From Tolypothrix campylonemoides VB511288 (lineage in GTDB: Bacteria > Cyanobacteriota > Cyanobacteriia > Cyanobacteriales > Nostocaceae), in contig JXCB02000027.1 in the NCBI GenBank assembly GCA_000828075.3, positions 769,691 to 833,690 on the forward strand: 64,000 nucleotides of DNA, in the 5' to 3' direction. A program made the position numbers and the translations under genes. Positions within the stretch are counted from its first letter, which is position 1. Every line of letters starts with the position of its first letter. This document shows, in pieces, positions 51,762-60,778 of this stretch. The notes beneath the pieces are model-generated. The model was not told the origin of the DNA. It saw only the letters and a list, made by a program, of their open reading frames with translations, and did not search any database.

Positions 51762-54701
51762 ATGACTCAGCCTTCTTCTCAAAAGCCAGCCGAGCAAAAA
51801 TTTAATCAGCCAAAAAAGCTTCAACAGTCTCCTGTTGCTCAGCAGCAGAAGCGACAGGAATCGAGCTTGAAAACTAAGGTAATAGCTTGGGCGCTTGGTA
51901 TCAGTATGCTGCCTGTGTTGGCAGTGGGGACAGTTACTTACTACTTTGGTAGCCAGTTGACTTCCAAACAAATTTCCCAATCTAGACAAACGGATAGCAC
52001 AAGTCCAGCAAAAAGTGAAGCACTAGACAGATTACTGTCACTTCTGTTAGTAGAAACAGGGGTGACGGCAGTGTTGGCAGGTGCGATCGCAGCATTTTTA
52101 GCTAATCGCGCCATTCGTCCAATCCTGAACGCGACAACAGTCTCTAATAGTATGGTAAATAGCCTACGTCCAGAGATTCGTACTGACGCTCCCATCAGGA
52201 GCACTGATGAACTAGTTGTTTTAGAAACAAACATCAGCTTAATAAAAGAACAGCTTCCGAATTTGCTATGGAAACAAGAAGCCGAAGCTGAGCGATCCCG
52301 GGTGTTGATGAAGATTGCCCAACGTATTCGGGAATCGCTTAGTGAAGAAGATGTCTTCAAAACGGCTGTTGAAGAAGTCCGCAAAGCCTTAAGAATTGAC
52401 CGCGTGGTCATCTTTCGTTTCGATTCCAACTTGGATGGAACCTTTGTAGAAGAATCTGTTGCTCCCGGATTGCCGAAAACATTGTGGACAACAATCTCAG
52501 ACCCGTGTTTTCAGGGAGGGTATGTCGAACAATACCGAAATGGTCGTGTTCGTGCTATTGATGATATTTATACAGCTAATCTCGGTGATTGTCATATTGG
52601 CTTGCTGGAACGATTTGGTGTCAAGGCAAATTTGGTTGCGCCCATTATCAAGAACGACCAGCTATTCGGCTTATTGATTGCACATCAGTGTTCCGGACCA
52701 CGCTTATGGCAACGAGCCGAGATTGATTTCTGCGCCCAGATAGCTACACAAGTAGGATTTGCTCTCGACTACGCTAAGCTGCTACAACGGATAGATACGA
52801 AAGCCGATCAAGCTCAGATATTTATAGATATTACCCGCCGCATTCGGGAATCCCTCAACGAAGAGGATGTCCTTAAAACCACCGTTGAAGAAGTTCGTAA
52901 AGCCCTGAGTGCTGACCGAGCAGTTGTTTATGGCTTTGACGCCGATGGATATGGAACTGTGGTTGCAGAATCAGTGATTCCTGGTTTCCCGAAAGCGTTG
53001 CGAGCCAAAATCAAAGACCCCTGCTTTGTAGAGGGCTATGTAGAAATGTACCAAGCAGGTCGAGTTCAAGCGACCAATAACATTTATGAAGCAGGATTGA
53101 GTGATTGTTACATTGGTCAACTCGAACCCTTTGCTGTCAAGGCAAATTTGGTTGCGCCGATTCTCAAGGATGAGCAGCTATTTGGCTTATTGATTGCACA
53201 TCAGTGCTCCGGACCGCGTGATTGGCAGCAGTATGAGATTGATTTGATCACCCAGATAGCTATGCAAGTGGGATTTGCTCTCGACCATGCGCGACTGCTT
53301 CAGCGAATCGATGCAGAAGGAGTGCGAACTTTATTGCTTGGGGACATGACGCGCCGCATTCGGGAATCGCTCAACGAAGAAGATGTCCTCAAAACCACCG
53401 TTAATGAAGTTCGCAAAGCACTGGGCGCTGACCGAGTGCTCGTTTTTAGCTTTGACAGCGACTGGTATGGAATTGTGGTTGCAGAATCAGTTGTTCCAGG
53501 TTTTCCGAAAGCGTTGCGAGCCGAAATCAAAGACCCTTGCTTTGCACAGGGCTATGTAGAAATGTACCAAGCAGGTCGAGTGCAAGCTACCAATAATATT
53601 TATGAAGCAGGATTGAGCGATTGTTACATTAGCCAACTCGAACCGTTTGCTGTCAAGGCAAATTTAGTTGCGCCGATTCTCAAGGACGACAAGCTATTTG
53701 GCTTATTGATTGCACATCAGTGCTCCGGATCTCGTGATTGGCAGCAGTATGAGATTGATTTGTTCGCCCAGATAGCTACACAAGTGGGGTTTGCTCTCGA
53801 CCATGCTAGGCTTTTACAGCAGGTAGAGCAGGCGTACGAAATTGCTGAAGCAGCAGAACGCGAGCAGCGTCAACAAAAAGAAGCACTCCAGCATCAGATA
53901 TCAGAACTGCTTACAGGTAGTGACACAGTTGTCCAAACCCTTTCAACCGAGGCTCTGGGTCAAATGGAGTCTGTGACAAATGCCTACAATCAAATTCAAA
54001 CGTTGGCTGATTCGGCTTTGAGAATGCTGATTTGTGCGCAACAAGCAGAACTGCAGGATCAGCGGCTGAGCCAGTTAGTACAGGATGGGCATGAGTCTAT
54101 CAACCCGATTTTAGACAGCTTCTATACTATCCAAACAACAATTGTGGAAGCTGCCGAAAAAGTCCAGCGTCTAGACGAACCTTCCCAAAAGCTCTCCCAG
54201 GTAGCCAGCCTCATTAGTGATATTGCATCTCAACTCAAGCTGCAACTCATGAATACAGCACTTGAAGCAAGTCGCAGCCCAGAAGCTGGTCAAAAATTGG
54301 CAATGCTTGCTGACAACGCACTTTCTCAAGTGCAGGAATTGAACGCGAGTATTGCAGAAGCAGAAATAGAATCACTGATTGCCCAAATTCAGGCACAAGC
54401 CAATGAAGCTATTGCTGCTATGGAGTCTGGGGTACAACAGGTGGGAATTGGGACTGAATTGGTAAAAGAAACTCAGTTCAAGCTTTATGAAATTGCCACT
54501 ATAACCGACCAAATGAACAAACTGGTCGAGGAGCTTGCCCAAACCGCTCCAGTTCAAGCAAAGGCTTCAACTTCCGCCAGCCAATCTGTTCTGGAAGTTG
54601 CTAATATTGCCAGCAAGACTTCAGAACAAGTCATGGCAGTAGCTAAGTCCTTAGACAAACTGTCACCATTTGCACAATACCTGCAAGAGGGCAGTGATTA
54701 A
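51762..54701 (+). CDS. Membrane protein with three tandem bilin-type GAF domains and a degenerate chemoreceptor tail
   Basis: A 979-residue protein. Two N-terminal helices (about 38-62 and 96-115) precede three GAF domains with an exact period of 172 residues (RIRES at about 188, 360 and 532). Each carries a DPCF motif (247, 419 and 591), as in DXCF cyanobacteriochromes. GAF1 also has the canonical chromophore Cys-His (C277-H278); GAF2 and GAF3 have Cys-Tyr (449-450 and 621-622). GAF2 and GAF3 are nearly identical, a recent duplication. The C-terminal 290 residues align weakly with an MCP signalling domain (DIASQLKLQLMNTALEASRS in place of the conserved QTNLLALNAAIEAARAGE), so CheW/CheA coupling is doubtful. 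It is PixJ-like in plan, with no pix genes beside it. Confidence 0.85.
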   Translation: MTQPSSQKPAEQKFNQPKKLQQSPVAQQQKRQESSLKTKVIAWALGISMLPVLAVGTVTYYFGSQLTSKQISQSRQTDSTSPAKSEALDRLLSLLLVETGVTAVLAGAIAAFLANRAIRPILNATTVSNSMVNSLRPEIRTDAPIRSTDELVVLETNISLIKEQLPNLLWKQEAEAERSRVLMKIAQRIRESLSEEDVFKTAVEEVRKALRIDRVVIFRFDSNLDGTFVEESVAPGLPKTLWTTISDPCFQGGYVEQYRNGRVRAIDDIYTANLGDCHIGLLERFGVKANLVAPIIKNDQLFGLLIAHQCSGPRLWQRAEIDFCAQIATQVGFALDYAKLLQRIDTKADQAQIFIDITRRIRESLNEEDVLKTTVEEVRKALSADRAVVYGFDADGYGTVVAESVIPGFPKALRAKIKDPCFVEGYVEMYQAGRVQATNNIYEAGLSDCYIGQLEPFAVKANLVAPILKDEQLFGLLIAHQCSGPRDWQQYEIDLITQIAMQVGFALDHARLLQRIDAEGVRTLLLGDMTRRIRESLNEEDVLKTTVNEVRKALGADRVLVFSFDSDWYGIVVAESVVPGFPKALRAEIKDPCFAQGYVEMYQAGRVQATNNIYEAGLSDCYISQLEPFAVKANLVAPILKDDKLFGLLIAHQCSGSRDWQQYEIDLFAQIATQVGFALDHARLLQQVEQAYEIAEAAEREQRQQKEALQHQISELLTGSDTVVQTLSTEALGQMESVTNAYNQIQTLADSALRMLICAQQAELQDQRLSQLVQDGHESINPILDSFYTIQTTIVEAAEKVQRLDEPSQKLSQVASLISDIASQLKLQLMNTALEASRSPEAGQKLAMLADNALSQVQELNASIAEAEIESLIAQIQAQANEAIAAMESGVQQVGIGTELVKETQFKLYEIATITDQMNKLVEELAQTAPVQAKASTSASQSVLEVANIASKTSEQVMAVAKSLDKLSPFAQYLQEGSD

Positions 54702-54703
54702 AG

Positions 54704-54886
54704 TAGCCATCATGAACTGCGTACACCCTTCGGGTATCTCCTGCGGAGACGCTACGCGAACAGCAGTCGCCTGCGGAGGGAAACCCTCCTGCAGCGCTGC
54801 TTCACCAGGACAGATGAAACAGATGAAAATTTATTTTTTCTTCTGCATTCTGAGTTCCTAGCTGCGGAGTTCTATTTTCAAGTCAG
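54704..54886. repeat. Dispersed repeat interrupted by a second repeat
   Basis: The outer repeat is the one at 17092-17180 (CATCATGAACTGCGTAC ... AAAATTTATTTTTTCTTCTG). Between GCGTAC and AGGACAGAT it contains about 80 extra bases (54725-54806) made of G+C-rich mirrored modules such as CTCCTGCGGAGACGCTACGC. This is one repeat family inserted into another. Confidence 0.85.
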
Positions 54887-54901
54887 TATAACCGCTCCTA
54901 A

Positions 54902-55281
54902 ATTCCCCGCAAGACTTTATTAAGTTATTTTGGATCGCAAGTTAAAGTTACAAAGTTACAAACTATAGCAACAGCCAAGGTGCGTACGACGCTAACAGAT
55001 GATAAAACCTAGACACAAAAAGGCTTTTCACCCAGTCCCCAGTCCCCAGTCCCCAGTCCCCTGCTATACCTATTCCCCGCAAGACACTTATACCATTTCA
55101 CGAAATGCGTGATACAAATGATTGGTCTCTAATTCTTTCCCCCTGCCCCCTGCCCCCTGCTTACTGCTGCCTATTTGTATCAACCTTAAAGTGAAACGGT
55201 ATTAGCACCCCCTGCCTGGTTGTATGCCGTGCCAATGTTACAAACTTACAAACTACCTATTCCCCGCAAGGGGATTGAAAT
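54902..55281. repeat. Decayed CRISPR repeats and heptamer repeats upstream of cas6
   Basis: A near-complete repeat at 55252-55281 (ACTACCTATTCCCCGCAAGG, then GGATTGAAAT) matches 26 of the last 30 bases of the nearby array repeat. Two truncated copies keep only ATTCCCCGCAAG, at about 54901-54912 and 55072-55083. Flanking the copies are heptamer tracts CCCAGTC (55031-55062) and CCCTGCC (55139-55163), and TTACAAACTTACAAACTA strings. These look like remains of an older array. Confidence 0.7.
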
Positions 55282-55375
55282 AGCAAAAGGAGATACAATA
55301 GTGAAAACTCATAATTCCCAAAAGTGCTGTACTTAATGCGGATATATGCTGATTTATTGGGATTTATAACTTGTC

Positions 55376-56515
55376 ATGCCACGACGCACTCCAAAAAAGC
55401 CTGATTCTCAAGAATCTAACCTAATTTGGTCGTCTGATACAGAATTGGTCGGATTGGTATTTGAATTAGTCTCGCAAGCAGATACTTCTGTTTATCCCCA
55501 ATACACCATCGGACTCCATGCGTGGTTTCTTGACCAAGTACGTTCGTTTGACCCGGAACTGTCTGCTTACCTCCACGATGGCGAATCGGAAAAACCCTTC
55601 ACCATTTCGGCGTTGGATGGAGAAATGGTGAGTAGCGGTCGGGAAGTGCAACTCAAGGCAAACACCACTTATTATTGGTATGTCACCGGTTTATCGAGTC
55701 GAGTCGTACAGTGGCTTTTGCAGTGGGTGCAAAGTTTGCCCGCACAACTGAACTTGCGGGATGCACCGTTGCAAATACGTTCTTGTCAAATTGTTCATTC
55801 TGCCACAACTTATGCTAAAATACTGAATTCTGAACATAGGGAAACAGTCACCCTAAAGTTCACAACTCCCACAAGCTTTCGCCGCAAAGGTCATCACTTC
55901 CCCTTACCAATGCCAACAAATGTTTTTCACAGTTACCTGCGCCGCTGGAATGACTTTTCCGGGATACCAGTTGAACAAGAGGCGTTTTTGGCTTGGGTGG
56001 ATGATAACGTGTTGATTACCCGTCACCAACTGACATCAGCGAAAGTGCTAGCAGGTAAGAAAGGTGCAGTTACAGGATTTACAGGAGCGATAGAATTTGG
56101 TTTGACCAAAGAAGCGTCAAAGCAACCAGACTTTTGCAAGGTGTTTTATGCTTTGGGGAAGCTAGCACCTTACTGTGGTACTGGTCATAAAACGACATTT
56201 GGGTTGGGTCAAACACGGTTGGGTTGGTCATCGCAAGTCGCACCAGGAGTGCCAGATGTGCAAAGCTTGCTAGCAAGACGCATTGAGGAACTGACAGATA
56301 TTTTTAAGGCACAGCGCAAACGGACTGGTGGCGATCGCGCAGAAGAAACCGCAACGAAATGGGCGACTATATTGGCACGGCGGGAAATGGGAGAATCATT
56401 GCAGGTAGTGGCACAAGATTTGGAGATGCCTTATGAAACGGTGAAGACTTATGTAAAGTTGGCGCGTCGTGCTTTGAACAATCCAGTCTCTGTTCCACCT
56501 TCACCAACTTCTTAG
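55376..56515 (+). CDS. cas6: CRISPR-associated endoribonuclease Cas6 with C-terminal helical extension
   Basis: A 379-residue RAMP endonuclease. The first ferredoxin-like domain has TIGLHAWFLDQV, with His48 a candidate catalytic residue. The second carries TFRRKG-like TSFRRKGHHFPLP and the terminal Gly-rich loop YCGTGHKTTFGLGQTRLGW (about 266-284). It cuts repeat RNA 3' of the CCCC-GCAA-GGGG hairpin to release crRNAs with an 8-nt tag. Residues 295-368 are an extra helical segment (TKWATILARREMGESLQVVA, then DLEMPYETVKTYVKLARRAL) that reads like a helix-turn-helix of the sigma-region-4/LuxR kind. It is the first gene of a cas6-cas1-cas2 set; the gap to cas1 is 83 bp. Confidence 0.93.
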   Translation: MPRRTPKKPDSQESNLIWSSDTELVGLVFELVSQADTSVYPQYTIGLHAWFLDQVRSFDPELSAYLHDGESEKPFTISALDGEMVSSGREVQLKANTTYYWYVTGLSSRVVQWLLQWVQSLPAQLNLRDAPLQIRSCQIVHSATTYAKILNSEHRETVTLKFTTPTSFRRKGHHFPLPMPTNVFHSYLRRWNDFSGIPVEQEAFLAWVDDNVLITRHQLTSAKVLAGKKGAVTGFTGAIEFGLTKEASKQPDFCKVFYALGKLAPYCGTGHKTTFGLGQTRLGWSSQVAPGVPDVQSLLARRIEELTDIFKAQRKRTGGDRAEETATKWATILARREMGESLQVVAQDLEMPYETVKTYVKLARRALNNPVSVPPSPTS

Positions 56516-56598
56516 TGGCGGCAATGGAAAAGGCGTTTTCCAACCATAAATAAAGATGAAAGAAGTAAAAACAGACTTCTTCTTTTCTTTTATTGTCT

Positions 56599-57609
56599 AT
56601 GACGACACTGTATCTTACGGAACCAGGAACGATTGTCCGCTATCGCAACGAGTCACTAGTCATTATCAAACAGAAACAATCCCAAAATAGCCGTTTGGCA
56701 GAAGTAAGCTTAGTCATCGTTTTACCTGGCGTGCAATTAACCGATGTTGCTATTGCACAGCTACTCGACCGGGGTATTGAAACCATTTTTCTTCGCCAAG
56801 ATGGTCAATTTCGCGGACGTCTGCAAGGACACTTTTCCACTAACCCAACAATTCGTTTAGCACAGTACCGTCTTGTGGAAACCACCTTTGGTATGGCGTT
56901 GGCACAGAAATTGGTCATGGGTAAAGTTCGTAACCAACGGGTGCTGCTGCAACGGCGTAACCGTGCAACTCAAGGACAAATTGCCGCATTAACAGAAGCA
57001 ATTGATTTGATAGGTAATTATTCCTCTTATTTAGCCAACATCACTACCCCATTAAATCGTAATGAACTCATGGGGATTGAAGGCATTTGCGCTCGCACTT
57101 ATTATCAAGGATTACGGCATTGGTTTCCTATTGAGTGGAATTTTAGCGGACGCAATCGCCGTCCACCTCTAGACCCGATTAATGCACTGATGAGTTGGGG
57201 ATATGGGGTATTGTCAGCACGGGTGTTTTCTGCTTGTTTGCAGGCTGGACTTGATCCATATCTAGGGTTTTTCCATGCTACAGAACCCTATCGCCCAAAC
57301 TTAGTGCTGGATTTAATGGAGGAGTTTCGACCAGTGGTGGTAGACCAAACTGTCATTTCAATGATCCAATCACAGATGCTCTCACCAGAAGATTTCCAAT
57401 CATCTCCAGATGGGGTGGGAGTGTGGTTGGGTAGTTTGGCGAAAAAATTATTTTTAGGCGAGTTAGAAAAGCAGTTCCGTAATCCAGTTTTGTATCCGCG
57501 ACAAAATCGCCGTTTGAGTTTGAGCCAAATTATTTTAGAACAGGCTCGGAGTTTGGGACGCTGTTTGATGGAATTAAGTTTAGATTATGAGGCATTTATC
57601 ATCAAATGA
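56599..57609 (+). CDS. cas1: CRISPR integrase Cas1
   Basis: A 336-residue protein from the ATG at 56599 (MTTLYLTEPGTIVRYRNESL). Metal ligands are in place: Glu about 161 in LMGIEGICARTYYQ, His about 226 in LGFFHATEPYRPNLVLDL and Glu about 241 in LMEEFRP. With Cas2 it inserts new spacers next to the leader. The next gene's ATG overlaps its stop by 4 bp (ATGA). No reverse transcriptase is fused, unlike some type III Cas1 proteins. Confidence 0.97.
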   Translation: MTTLYLTEPGTIVRYRNESLVIIKQKQSQNSRLAEVSLVIVLPGVQLTDVAIAQLLDRGIETIFLRQDGQFRGRLQGHFSTNPTIRLAQYRLVETTFGMALAQKLVMGKVRNQRVLLQRRNRATQGQIAALTEAIDLIGNYSSYLANITTPLNRNELMGIEGICARTYYQGLRHWFPIEWNFSGRNRRPPLDPINALMSWGYGVLSARVFSACLQAGLDPYLGFFHATEPYRPNLVLDLMEEFRPVVVDQTVISMIQSQMLSPEDFQSSPDGVGVWLGSLAKKLFLGELEKQFRNPVLYPRQNRRLSLSQIILEQARSLGRCLMELSLDYEAFIIK

Positions 57610-57890
57610 CAAAACTTTGGTTAGTGTGCTACGACGTGGCTGATGACAAGCGCCGTACTAAATTGGCAAAGCGAATCGAACAGTCTTGTCAGCGAGTTCA
57701 GTATTCAGTTTTTGAGTGTCCGTTGGAAGACAGCATTTTAGCTTACCACCTACAAAAGCACTGGTTGCCTTTACTCAAGTTGAGTGAAGACAATCTCAGG
57801 ATTTATCCGCTAGATGCAACGGCAAAGCAACAGACGCGAGTCTATGGTGGCGCGCCGCCTTACGAACCACCTGATTATTTAATTTTGTAA
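57606..57890 (+). CDS. cas2: CRISPR adaptation protein Cas2
   Basis: A 94-residue ferredoxin-like protein with the conserved LWLVCYDVADDKRRTKLAKR opening (Asp10), QYSVFECPLE and a C-terminal strand LRIYPLDA. The length is normal. Start and stop overlap cas1 by 4 bp, so the two are co-translated. The array leader begins right after it. Confidence 0.97.
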   Translation: MTKLWLVCYDVADDKRRTKLAKRIEQSCQRVQYSVFECPLEDSILAYHLQKHWLPLLKLSEDNLRIYPLDATAKQQTRVYGGAPPYEPPDYLIL

Positions 57891-58221
57891 ATATCGCACC
57901 TTAGCAAAAGAGGGGTATGTAAACGCTGAAACTACCTCAATATCAAGCTGCTAAATATTGTAAAGGATTGTAAAGAAGATTATGGAAATGACGCAGTAAG
58001 CTTGTGGAACTATTTGCAAGCAAAATTTTGCAAGCAAGAGATAGTTAAATTTTTTGCCTTGACTTGTTAGGCTTTTGCGGTAAAATTAATCTTAGAAGTA
58101 AATTTTAACGCAAAATGTTTTGGAAAATGAGTACGGAGCAGTTAAATAACATGATTGTTTCCGTACTCGAGCGCAACTGTACCTTGAAAACTAAATATGA
58201 TAAGAGTTTCCACAACGTAGG
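57891..58221 (+). promoter_or_regulatory. CRISPR leader
   Basis: 331 bp of AT-rich, non-coding sequence between cas2 and the first repeat; the opposite array end has a decayed repeat, so this is the leader side. It contains a 9-bp inverted repeat, GAGTACGGA (58129-58137) and TCCGTACTC (58160-58168), about 55 bp before the first repeat, possibly a binding site used in spacer acquisition or transcription. Confidence 0.75.
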
Positions 58222-60186
58222 GTCGTAGACTACCTTTTCCCCGCAAGGGGACGGAAACTTTTCATGATTGATTCTCAACTGCCGGTAGTCATTCAAGTCG
58301 TAGACTACCTTTTCCCCGCAAGGGGACGGAAACCCCAGGTTGATTTTCCTGAAAGATTTGCTCAACTTTTGATGAAGTCGTAGACTACCTTTTCCCCGCA
58401 AGGGGACGGAAACGTCCATGTTTGCTCGAGGTTTTTTAAAACAATCCCTAACGTCGTAGACTACCTTTTCCCCGCAAGGGGACGGAAACGTTCTTCCTCT
58501 GTAATTCCTACGAGAGAATGAGGAAGTCGTCGTAGACTACCTTTTCCCCGCAAGGGGACGGAAACTACTTTGCGTTCTTAGTCAATCATCTGTGGCTTTG
58601 CAAGTCGTAGACTACCTTTTCCCCGCAAGGGGACGGAAACGCGCTTTATGCTGCTTGGTGCAGGATTTGTACCAGACTTCAACAAGTCGTAGACTACCTT
58701 TTCCCCGCAAGGGGACGGAAACTTTGGGCAGCTCTTAACAGTTCTAGCCATTTTTAAAGTCGTAGACTACCTTTTCCCCGCAAGGGGACGGAAACAAATA
58801 TTAGAACAAGAAGAAAATGGAAATGGATTAAATCGTCGTAGACTACCTTTTCCCCGCAAGGGGACGGAAACTGGCGAGCCAGATGGTATCCTTTCCTTTT
58901 TTAGGGAAATAGGTCGTAGACTACCTTTTCCCCGCAAGGGGACGGAAACGTCAATTAGTAACAATTGACCTCCTATTAAACCCAGCGTCGTAGACTACCT
59001 TTTCCCCGCAAGGGGACGGAAACTTTTAACATTACTACAACTCCATGATTTGGTAGATTTTGTCGTAGACTACCTTTTCCCCGCAAGGGGACGGAAACTT
59101 AGGGCTAGATAAATATGTTCCATTAACCGAAACAGATGTGTCGTAGACTACCTTTTCCCCGCAAGGGGACGGAAACCTCGTTTAATAATTTTACTGAACG
59201 AGAATTTATGCGGCGTCGTAGACTACCTTTTCCCCGCAAGGGGACGGAAACCCTTGCTGGTCTCCGAATCCTACTTTTAACAAAGTACCAAAAGTCGTAG
59301 ACTACCTTTTCCCCGCAAGGGGACGGAAACTTGATTATTGAAAATGCAGATTAAACGCCTTGGATCTCAATGTCGTAGACTACCTTTTCCCCGCAAGGGG
59401 ACGGAAACCTGTAAGAAGTTAAGACTTCTAATCGTTGGAAATTGAAGTCGTAGACTACCTTTTCCCCGCAAGGGGACGGAAACAGCTGGGAAAGAGCGAA
59501 AGCAAGTGGTACCGACATAGGGGTCGTAGACTACCTTTTCCCCGCAAGGGGACGGAAACGTTACTGATTCGTTGGCATTAAAATACTGCACTTGGAGTCG
59601 TAGACTACCTTTTCCCCGCAAGGGGACGGAAACCAGAAAATTTTTCCAAGGCTTCCCCAATTATATCGGGATTTGTGTCGTAGACTACCTTTTCCCCGCA
59701 AGGGGACGGAAACAAAAAGGAAGTGAAGTGTTCGTAGATTTCCTACAAACACTGTCGTAGACTACCTTTTCCCCGCAAGGGGACGGAAACTTTATTGGTA
59801 GTTACCTACACCTTCTGCAAGAGCGGAACCGGAGTCGTAGACTACCTTTTCCCCGCAAGGGGACGGAAACTTTTAGTTCTTCCTCAGCTTTTTTATCATA
59901 GTAAGCTTTTTCGCGTCGTAGACTACCTTTTCCCCGCAAGGGGACGGAAACCATTTACCTCCGACAATAGGAATGTCAGCAATACCAAGTCGTAGACTAC
60001 CTTTTCCCCGCAAGGGGACGGAAACACCTTTCCGTTTATCAGGAAAAGATCTCCGTAGTCAAAACTGAGGTCGTAGACTACCTTTTCCCCGCAAGGGGAC
60101 GGAAACACCTCCTGCAGGGTTCATCATATCGGGAGTAGAACTGTATGTCGTCGTAGACTACCTTTTCCCCGCAAGGGGACGGAGAC
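58222..60186 (+). CRISPR. CRISPR array, 26 repeats and 25 spacers
   Basis: The 37-bp repeat begins GTCGTAGACTACCTTTTCCC and ends CGCAAGGGGACGGAAAC. Repeats start at 58222, 58297, 58377, 58453, 58529, 58604, 58686 and so on to 60150. Spacers are 36-45 bp and I saw no duplicates. All repeats are identical except the last (60150-60186), where GGAAAC has become GGAGAC, marking the distal end. The CCCC-GCAA-GGGG hairpin and the 3' tag ACGGAAAC indicate plus-strand transcription and a type III-style crRNA tag. The 3' half of the repeat resembles that of the Synechocystis type III-D array as I recall it. Confidence 0.99.
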
Positions 60187-60247
60187 GTACTCCGACACTG
60201 ACTTTTTCAAAGTACAGTGTCGGGCTTGTGACGGTTTAAGCTAATCC

Positions 60248-60754
60248 TTAAGTGCGAAAACTCGTATCCACCAGTCGCGTCAACTCTCCCCGTTCCACCT
60301 TCACCAAGTTTTCCCGCGTGGTGGCGATAGTAAGATATAGAGGAATCCCGCAATCAACAGCCGCCAATACCAAAGCAGCAGATAGAGTTTTTGTCCCACC
60401 AGTGTAGTCAGCGAGAATCTCATGTTCAAGTGCTTCCTGCTGGAGATGGTAAATGCACTGCTGGATTTTGAGATAGCATTCTGCTAAATCGTCTGGGTTT
60501 TGGACGAGAATTAAATCGCGTTGGGGTTGAAAGCGATCGCCTAACCCTACCTGTGTAGGAATGTTGGGTAATTTTTCGACAACTTCTGTTCCCCGGCGCA
60601 CTTCACAAGGCGTTCCTTCACCAATGACTTGCGACTTGCTCCCTTTGTCGCCATCGGAAGCGATGAAAATGATGCGATCCGGTTGTAAACTGCGGATGGC
60701 GGTGACAATAGGTTGGAAAGAACCGCCGACGGTGACGAGGAGAATTTTGGGCAT
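60248..60754 (-). CDS. Stand-alone CARF-domain protein
   Basis: A 168-residue protein that is one CARF (cyclic-oligoadenylate-binding) Rossmann domain: strand 1 ILLVTVGGSFQPIVTAIRSL, RIIFIASDGDKGSKSQVIGE, and the ligand motif EILADYTGGTKTLSAALVLA. No HEPN, nuclease or HTH domain follows; the stop is 62 bp from the end of the CRISPR array. Stand-alone CARF proteins of this size can be ring nucleases that cleave cyclic oligoadenylate, or adaptors; which applies here is open. It is the last gene of the minus-strand effector operon, 24 bp after the XRE-like gene. Confidence 0.82.
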   Translation of the reverse strand: MPKILLVTVGGSFQPIVTAIRSLQPDRIIFIASDGDKGSKSQVIGEGTPCEVRRGTEVVEKLPNIPTQVGLGDRFQPQRDLILVQNPDDLAECYLKIQQCIYHLQQEALEHEILADYTGGTKTLSAALVLAAVDCGIPLYLTIATTRENLVKVERGELTRLVDTSFRT

Positions 60755-60778
60755 CGAGATTATATGATATTTAGTGAC

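Noticed and set aside
58105-60108. Several open frames on both strands across the CRISPR array, with repeated FPSPCGEKVVYD or FPARGRK segments
   Set aside because: They are translations of the 37-bp repeats and have no independent coding evidence.
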